DNA of 64,000 bases, taken from an uncultured Prevotella sp. GTDB taxonomy: Bacteria > Bacteroidota > Bacteroidia > Bacteroidales > Bacteroidaceae. The notes beneath the pieces were generated by a model that was not told where the DNA came from, ran no database searches, and was given only the letters and a program-made list of their open reading frames with translations. Positions 59,289-64,000 of this stretch are shown in pieces. Position numbers and translations under genes: made by a program. Position 1 is the stretch's first letter; every line of letters starts with the position of its first letter. The DNA lies in the NCBI GenBank assembly GCA_905233825.1, contig CAJOFE010000001.1, positions 118,638 to 182,637 on the forward strand, read 5' to 3'.

Positions 59289-61016
59289 ATGAAAAAGATC
59301 ATCAATATATTCTGTGCCGTCAGCGCTATCTGCACGTTCAGCAGTTGCTCCGACTTCCTCGACGAGCACACCCCACAGGGCACCCTCAGCGACGAGCAGG
59401 TGAAGACCCCTGCCAATGCAGAAAACATGGCTATCTCAGCCTACGCCATCTTTACCTCGGCTGAGGACATTAACTCCAGCTTCTCTATGTGGAACTTCGA
59501 CGTCCGCTCTGACGACGCCTACAAGGGCGGCAGTGGCACCAGCGACGGGGACGTCTTCCATCAACTTGAGGTGCAGCAGGGCGTACTGACCACAAACTGG
59601 AATATCAACGATATGTGGGTGCGCCTCTACAACAGCATCTCACGCGTTAACAGCGCCATCGCCCTGCTCAACTCCTGCGACGACAGCTTCACCATGAAGC
59701 AGCAGCGCCTGGCCGAGATGAAATTCCTCCGTGCCTACGCCCACTTCCTCCTGAAGCGACTCTATAAGAACATCCCCTTCGTGGTGGACGAGAACCTGAC
59801 CTACGAGGAATACAACAACCTCTCGAACCGCACCTACACCAACGACGAGGGCTGGCAACTCATCATCGACGACCTCATGGAGGCTTACAACACCCTTCCT
59901 GTGACGCAGGCTGAAAAGGGACGCCCTACCAAGGCTGCCACCGCCGCCTTCCTCGCCAAGGTCTATCTCTATAAGGCTTATCACCAAGACGATGCCAACA
60001 GCAATCAAGTAACCGGCATCAACTCCGATGACCTGCAGAAGGTCATCGAGTTCACCGCCCCCGCCCTCTACAGCAACTACGGTCTGGAGGATGACCTGCA
60101 CAACAACTTCCGCCCCGAAGAGCAGTACGAGAACGGACGCGAGAGCCTCTGGGCCATCCAATACAGTCGCAACGACGGCAGCACCTACGGCAACCTGAAT
60201 TGGAGCTACGGTCTCATCCCGCCCAACATTCCTGGTGCCACCGACGGTGGCTGCGACTTCTACAAACCCAGCCAGAACCTGGTCAACGCCTACCGCACCG
60301 GTGCCGATGGTCTGCCCCTGCTCGACACGTTCAACCAGAAGGACTATGACAAGACTGCCGACAACGCCGACCCGCGCCTCTTCCTCACCGTCGGCATCCC
60401 TGGACTGCCCTACATGTTCAACCGCAACTTCATGATGGAGGAGACCAGCATCTGGAGCCGCTCCAACGGCCTCTACGGCTACAACGTCAGCCTGAAGCAG
60501 AATGTTGACCCCGCCCTCATCGACCAGTACCTCATCAAGGGCAGCTACTGGGCCTCTTCGATGAATCGCATCGTCTTCCGCTATGCCGACGTCCTCCTGA
60601 TGCGCGCCGAGGCATACGCCCAACTCGGACAGACAGACGAAGCCATCAAACTCGTCAATCAGATTCGTACCCGCGCCGCTGGCAGCACCCAGATGGTGAG
60701 CAGCTACCAAACGCTCTATGGTGTGAAGATGTATGTCGCCAACTACAAGGGAAACTACTCGAAGGACGAGGCCATCCGCATCGTTAAGATGGAGCGCCGC
60801 TTAGAGATGGGCATGGAGAGTGAGCGTTTCTTCGACCTCGTGCGCTGGGGCGACGCCGCCACCGTACTCAACAAGTACTTCGCTGAGGAGATTCCCCACT
60901 GCGCCATCTACACCAGCGCCCATTTCAACGCCGACAAGGACGAATACCTGCCCATCCCCTTTGAGCAGATCTCTGCCAGCAATGGTCACTACGTCCAGAA
61001 CTGCGGCAACTGGTAA
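59289..61016 (+). CDS. SusD/RagB-family glycan-binding lipoprotein
   Basis: 575 residues with lipoprotein signal MKKIINIFCAVSAICTFSSC. SusD landmarks: LDEHTPQGTLSDEQ, LRAYAHFLLKRLYKNIPFV, KAATAAFLAKVYLYKA, NRIVFRYADVLLMRAEAYAQ, LVNQIRTRAAGS, ERFFDLVRWGDAATVLNKYF. It forms the outer lid of the SusC pore and binds the glycan. It lies 12 bases after the SusC-like gene. Confidence 0.97.
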   Translation: MKKIINIFCAVSAICTFSSCSDFLDEHTPQGTLSDEQVKTPANAENMAISAYAIFTSAEDINSSFSMWNFDVRSDDAYKGGSGTSDGDVFHQLEVQQGVLTTNWNINDMWVRLYNSISRVNSAIALLNSCDDSFTMKQQRLAEMKFLRAYAHFLLKRLYKNIPFVVDENLTYEEYNNLSNRTYTNDEGWQLIIDDLMEAYNTLPVTQAEKGRPTKAATAAFLAKVYLYKAYHQDDANSNQVTGINSDDLQKVIEFTAPALYSNYGLEDDLHNNFRPEEQYENGRESLWAIQYSRNDGSTYGNLNWSYGLIPPNIPGATDGGCDFYKPSQNLVNAYRTGADGLPLLDTFNQKDYDKTADNADPRLFLTVGIPGLPYMFNRNFMMEETSIWSRSNGLYGYNVSLKQNVDPALIDQYLIKGSYWASSMNRIVFRYADVLLMRAEAYAQLGQTDEAIKLVNQIRTRAAGSTQMVSSYQTLYGVKMYVANYKGNYSKDEAIRIVKMERRLEMGMESERFFDLVRWGDAATVLNKYFAEEIPHCAIYTSAHFNADKDEYLPIPFEQISASNGHYVQNCGNW

Positions 61017-61053
61017 AAAACATCGAATTAAACGAATTAAACGAATTGTCATT

Positions 61054-62451
61054 ATGAATACCAAGATATTAAATATATTCTTTGCGTTCTGCGTTGTCTG
61101 CGGGCTTTGGTCGTGCAGTGACGACAACGCCAGCGACCTGCAACTCTCAGGCGACTGCATGGTCACCGCCCTCGCCCTCGACAACTATGAGGGCACCATC
61201 GACCTCGCCTCGCGCTCCATCGTTGTCCGTCTGCCCGAAGTCTATGAGACCAAGGCCATGACGCTCACCGCACTCACGATAAGTAGCGGTGCCAACTGCA
61301 ACATCGCTCAGGGCCAGACGCTCAACATGGATGCCGCCCAGGTGCTGCGCGTCAGCAACGGCGACACTTTCCTCGACTGGACTGTCAGCGTGCTCCACGA
61401 CGAGGCACGCATCCTCTCCTTCGTCATCAACGACATCTATACTGGTGCCATCGACCAGGATGCCAAGACCATCACCGTCTATGTGCCCGCCAGCGTCGAC
61501 ATCAAGGCCCTCGTGCCCACCATCGTCTATAGCCAGAACGCCACGGTGACACCCGGCAGCGGTGTGCCGCAGGACTTCACCCAGCCCGTCACCTATACCG
61601 TGAAGAATAACTCCGCTGAGAGCACCTACACCGTCAAGGTCATAGCCATCGACAAGCCCGCCGCCCTCTTCATCGGTAGCGCCGCCACGATGAGCGAACT
61701 CGACCCCGAGGCCAAGGCCGCCTGCGAGTGGATGCTTGGCAACGTGGCCAACTCGCTATACGCCAGCTTCGCCGACCTGCGTGCCGGAACGCTCGACCTC
61801 AGCGACTGTAAGGTCATCTGGTGGCACTGGCATGTTGACGGCGGCGTGGACGGTCACGACGTGTTTGTGGCCAAGGCTACCGACGCCCTTGACACGAAGA
61901 ACGAGTTGCGAGCCTTCTATGAGAACGGCGGTGCCCTCTTCCTCACACGCTACGCCACCAACCTGCCCTCCTTCATCGGCGTCACCGGCGATGACGAGTG
62001 GACTACGCCCAACAACTGCTGGGGCCAGAACGAGGACGCAGCCGAGTTGTGCGGCGGGCCGTGGAGCTTCCGCATCTTCGACGGCCAGAACGACCATCCG
62101 ATGTGGCAGAATCTTATCCAAGGCGACAACCCGCAGGAGGTTTATTGCACCGATGCCGGCTATCATATCACCAACTCCACCGCCCAGTACCACATCGGCA
62201 CCGACTGGGGTGGCTACGATGACCACGCTGCCTGGGAGGCCCGCACTGGTGGTAAAGTCCTCGGCGTTGGCGGCGACGGCGCTGTCGTTGCCTGGGAATA
62301 TCCCGCCCACGACGGCAAGGGAGGCATCATCTGCATCGGCTCTGGCTGCTACGACTGGTACAGCTATACCCTCGAACCTGGCTATCAGGAGAACTACCAC
62401 AAGAACATCGCGACTATGACAAAGAATGCCATTAATTATTTAACAAAGTAA
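61054..62451 (+). CDS. DUF4960 surface glycan-binding lipoprotein (SusE position)
   Basis: 465 residues. Start MNTKILNIFFAFCVVCGLWS with the lipobox Cys in LWSCSDDN; the longer open frame upstream overlaps susD and is rejected. The N-terminal 200 residues are two Ig-like (DUF5018-type) domains (LTALTISSGANCNIAQGQTL, IVYSQNATVTPGSGV). The C-terminal part (LFIGSAATMSELDPEAKAAC, WWHWHVDGGVDGHDVF, HYHKNIATMTKNAINYL-like end) is the DUF4960 domain seen in levan/fructan loci of Bacteroides. It most likely helps capture fructan at the surface. The gap before it has three AACGAATTA nonamers. Confidence 0.85.
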   Translation: MNTKILNIFFAFCVVCGLWSCSDDNASDLQLSGDCMVTALALDNYEGTIDLASRSIVVRLPEVYETKAMTLTALTISSGANCNIAQGQTLNMDAAQVLRVSNGDTFLDWTVSVLHDEARILSFVINDIYTGAIDQDAKTITVYVPASVDIKALVPTIVYSQNATVTPGSGVPQDFTQPVTYTVKNNSAESTYTVKVIAIDKPAALFIGSAATMSELDPEAKAACEWMLGNVANSLYASFADLRAGTLDLSDCKVIWWHWHVDGGVDGHDVFVAKATDALDTKNELRAFYENGGALFLTRYATNLPSFIGVTGDDEWTTPNNCWGQNEDAAELCGGPWSFRIFDGQNDHPMWQNLIQGDNPQEVYCTDAGYHITNSTAQYHIGTDWGGYDDHAAWEARTGGKVLGVGGDGAVVAWEYPAHDGKGGIICIGSGCYDWYSYTLEPGYQENYHKNIATMTKNAINYLTK

Positions 62452-62457
62452 AGCCTT

Positions 62458-63997
62458 ATGAAGACAATGATATATTCAATATTCGCAATCATGCTGTCAG
62501 CCCCCGTGCTGACGGCATGCAGCGACCACCACCTTCTTCACCCCCACCGACGATGCTGGCTTCAACACCTACTACATGCCCGCCATCGGACGCTGTGGCG
62601 ACCCCATGCCCTTCTACGATCAGAAGGCTGGCGAATACAAGGTGCTCTACCTACAGGAGTATGACAACAACGGCGCCTGCTACCATCCCTTCTGGGGCAT
62701 CAGCACCAAGGATGGTGCCAACTACACACCCCTCGGTGAAGTCCTTCCTACTGGCACCAGCACCGCCCAGCAGGATGCTTCTCTTGGCACTGGCTGCGCC
62801 ATCTACAACGAGAAGGAAGGTCTCTACTATATCTACTACACCGGCTACAACGTCCTTCTTCCCAATCATGAGGTCGTGATGCGCGCAACCTCGACCGACT
62901 TCAAGACGTGGGCCAAAGACAACGTATGGCAGCTGAAAGGTACCGACTATGGCTACGATGCCAACGACTTCCGCGATCCGCAGATCTTCATTGCAGACGA
63001 CGGCCTTTACCACATGGTTATTGCCAGCAAGCTTCGCTTCGCCGAGTTTAAGTCGAGCGACATGAAGACGTGGGAGCACGTCGGTAGCTTCCCCATGATT
63101 TGGGACCGCATGTGCGAGTGCCCCGACATCTTCAAGATGGGCGACTGGTGGTACATCGTCTATAGCGAAGGTTACCGTGCCTCATGGAGCCGTAAGGTGA
63201 AGTACATGATGGCTCCCACCTTCGATGCCCTGAAGGCCTGCTTCAACGACCCGGGTGCCAACTGGCCAAAGGATGGCAAGGAAGGCGTGCTCGATAGCCG
63301 AGCTTTCTATGCCGCCAAGACTGCCTCCAACGGCACCGACCGCCTCATCTGGGGCTGGAGTCCCTATCGCACCGGCGCCACACTGCATGACAAGAACATC
63401 AACGTGGGCGCTGACGGCGAGCCCAACTGGAGTGGTGCCCTGATTTGCCACAAGATTATCCAGCATGCCGATGGCACACTTACCCTCGGTGCTGTCCCAG
63501 CTATGGCAACCAAATACAATCAGGCTGTTTCAGCCAACGTCATGGCCTCCAATGGCTACAGTAACGGAACTCTGAGTGGTGACGACGCATACGTGCTCTA
63601 CAGCCGTCTCGGTACCTGCAACCATATTTCTTTCACCGTTAAGACCTCGAACAACTGGGACAAGTTCGGCATCTCCTTCGTCCGTGGCACCGACTCAAAG
63701 AAGTACTACACTATGGTTGTGAATCCTGAGTGGGAGGATGTTCGTAAGGTGAACTTCGAACAGGAGGGTGAAGAAGGTAAGGGCTTCGTTGAGGCCGCCG
63801 ACGGCTATAACTTCGCTCGTCCTGCCGATAACGTGTACAACATCGACATTTACACCGACAATAGCGTTCTGACACTTTACATCAATGATGTCTGCGCCTA
63901 CACCCAGCGCATCTACGGTATCCAGAAGAACTGTTGGAGCATCAACAACTACGGCGGCTCCATTACCGTCAGCGATGTCAAAGTCACCCAGCAGTAG
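62458..63997 (+). pseudogene. GH32 fructan hydrolase with a frameshift after the signal peptide
   Basis: The signal peptide MKTMIYSIFAIMLSAPVLTA with lipobox Cys at codon 21 is in one frame, and the enzyme continues in the next frame from about 62525 (TTFFTPTDDAGFNTYYMPAI). One extra base in the GACCACCACC stretch (62524-62533) explains the shift; removing it reads CSDTTFF. The GH32 core is intact: GRCGDPMPFYD (nucleophile Asp), DFRDPQIFIADDG (RDP), CECPDIFKMGDWW (acid/base Glu in ECP), then a C-terminal beta domain of DUF4975 type (ISFTVKTSNNWDKFGISFVR, VYNIDIYTDNSVLTLYINDV). Total length would be about 512 residues. It is either a broken gene, a switching tract, or an assembly error. Confidence 0.85.
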
Positions 63998-64000
63998 TTG

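Noticed and set aside
53005..64000. Integrative element inserted at tRNA-Arg
   Set aside because: No integrase or duplicated tRNA end was seen in the window; the idea remains open only as inference.

Overview
The window looks like chromosomal DNA of a Bacteroidales bacterium, most likely Prevotellaceae (Prevotella sensu lato). The evidence is a SusC/SusD polysaccharide-utilisation locus, promoters of the Bacteroidetes form TTTG-N19-21-TAnnTTTG (seen repeatedly, several with exactly 20 bases of spacing), Bacteroidales-restricted families (DUF3098, DUF4292, DUF4960, DUF5675), and secreted proteins ending in the WYT..G..L..PT..GVYI..G.K..IK tail common in Prevotella. No rRNA, CRISPR array or prophage was found.

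Layout. 0-2.6 kb: end of a TolC-type efflux protein, an M20 metallo-hydrolase and an exported flavodoxin. 2.6-7.1 kb (minus): dut, TPR protein, DUF4292 lipoprotein, EnvC-like M23 protein. 7.2-9.3 kb: dGTPase, tRNA-Gln, rpsO. 9.3-13.8 kb (minus): ftsX, DUF3098, uppP, truB, queA, folK. 13.9-15.2 kb: amino-acid:sodium symporter. 15.5-18 kb: radical SAM protein and S41 protease. 18-27.6 kb: rimP-nusA-infB behind a strong promoter and a perfect leader hairpin, then a CDF transporter and sufBCD. 27.6-31.1 kb (minus): a four-gene unit of HprK-like kinase, S24/S26-type peptidase, PqqD-like protein and ABC exporter, which looks like peptide maturation and export. 31.4-48.5 kb: two divergent copies of a three-gene module (giant MBG-repeat surface protein, microprotein, stand-alone C-terminal-domain protein) facing away from each other around a segment with a tyrosine recombinase and a HigBA toxin-antitoxin pair. 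49-52.7 kb: nrdD, nrdG and a DUF5675 protein. 52.7-53 kb: 78-bp tandem repeats and tRNA-Arg(CCT). 53.2-64 kb: an AAA ATPase and a fructan-type locus (periplasmic-binding/AraC regulator, SusC, SusD, DUF4960 protein, frameshifted GH32).

The strongest candidate for an undescribed system lies at 31.4-48.5 kb. A perfect 55-bp inverted repeat (38191-38245 and 41798-41852) lies just upstream of the two giant paralogues and brackets a 3.55-kb segment that holds the recombinase and one outward consensus promoter. That promoter reads only into the right-hand giant gene. This is the architecture of an invertible promoter switch giving alternate expression of two giant surface proteins, each followed by a microprotein. 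Next to the left module is the kinase/peptidase/PqqD/ABC unit, which could process or export such peptides.

A second theme is repetitive DNA. GC-rich palindromic repeats occur in clusters between genes and also in frame inside or at the ends of genes (sufB, sufC, sufD, truB, the HprK-like gene, perhaps the recombinase), where they encode peptides like SPDPSPKGEG. Degenerate period-7 repeats fill many short intergenic gaps, and a 44-bp exact-length array separates nrdD from nrdG.
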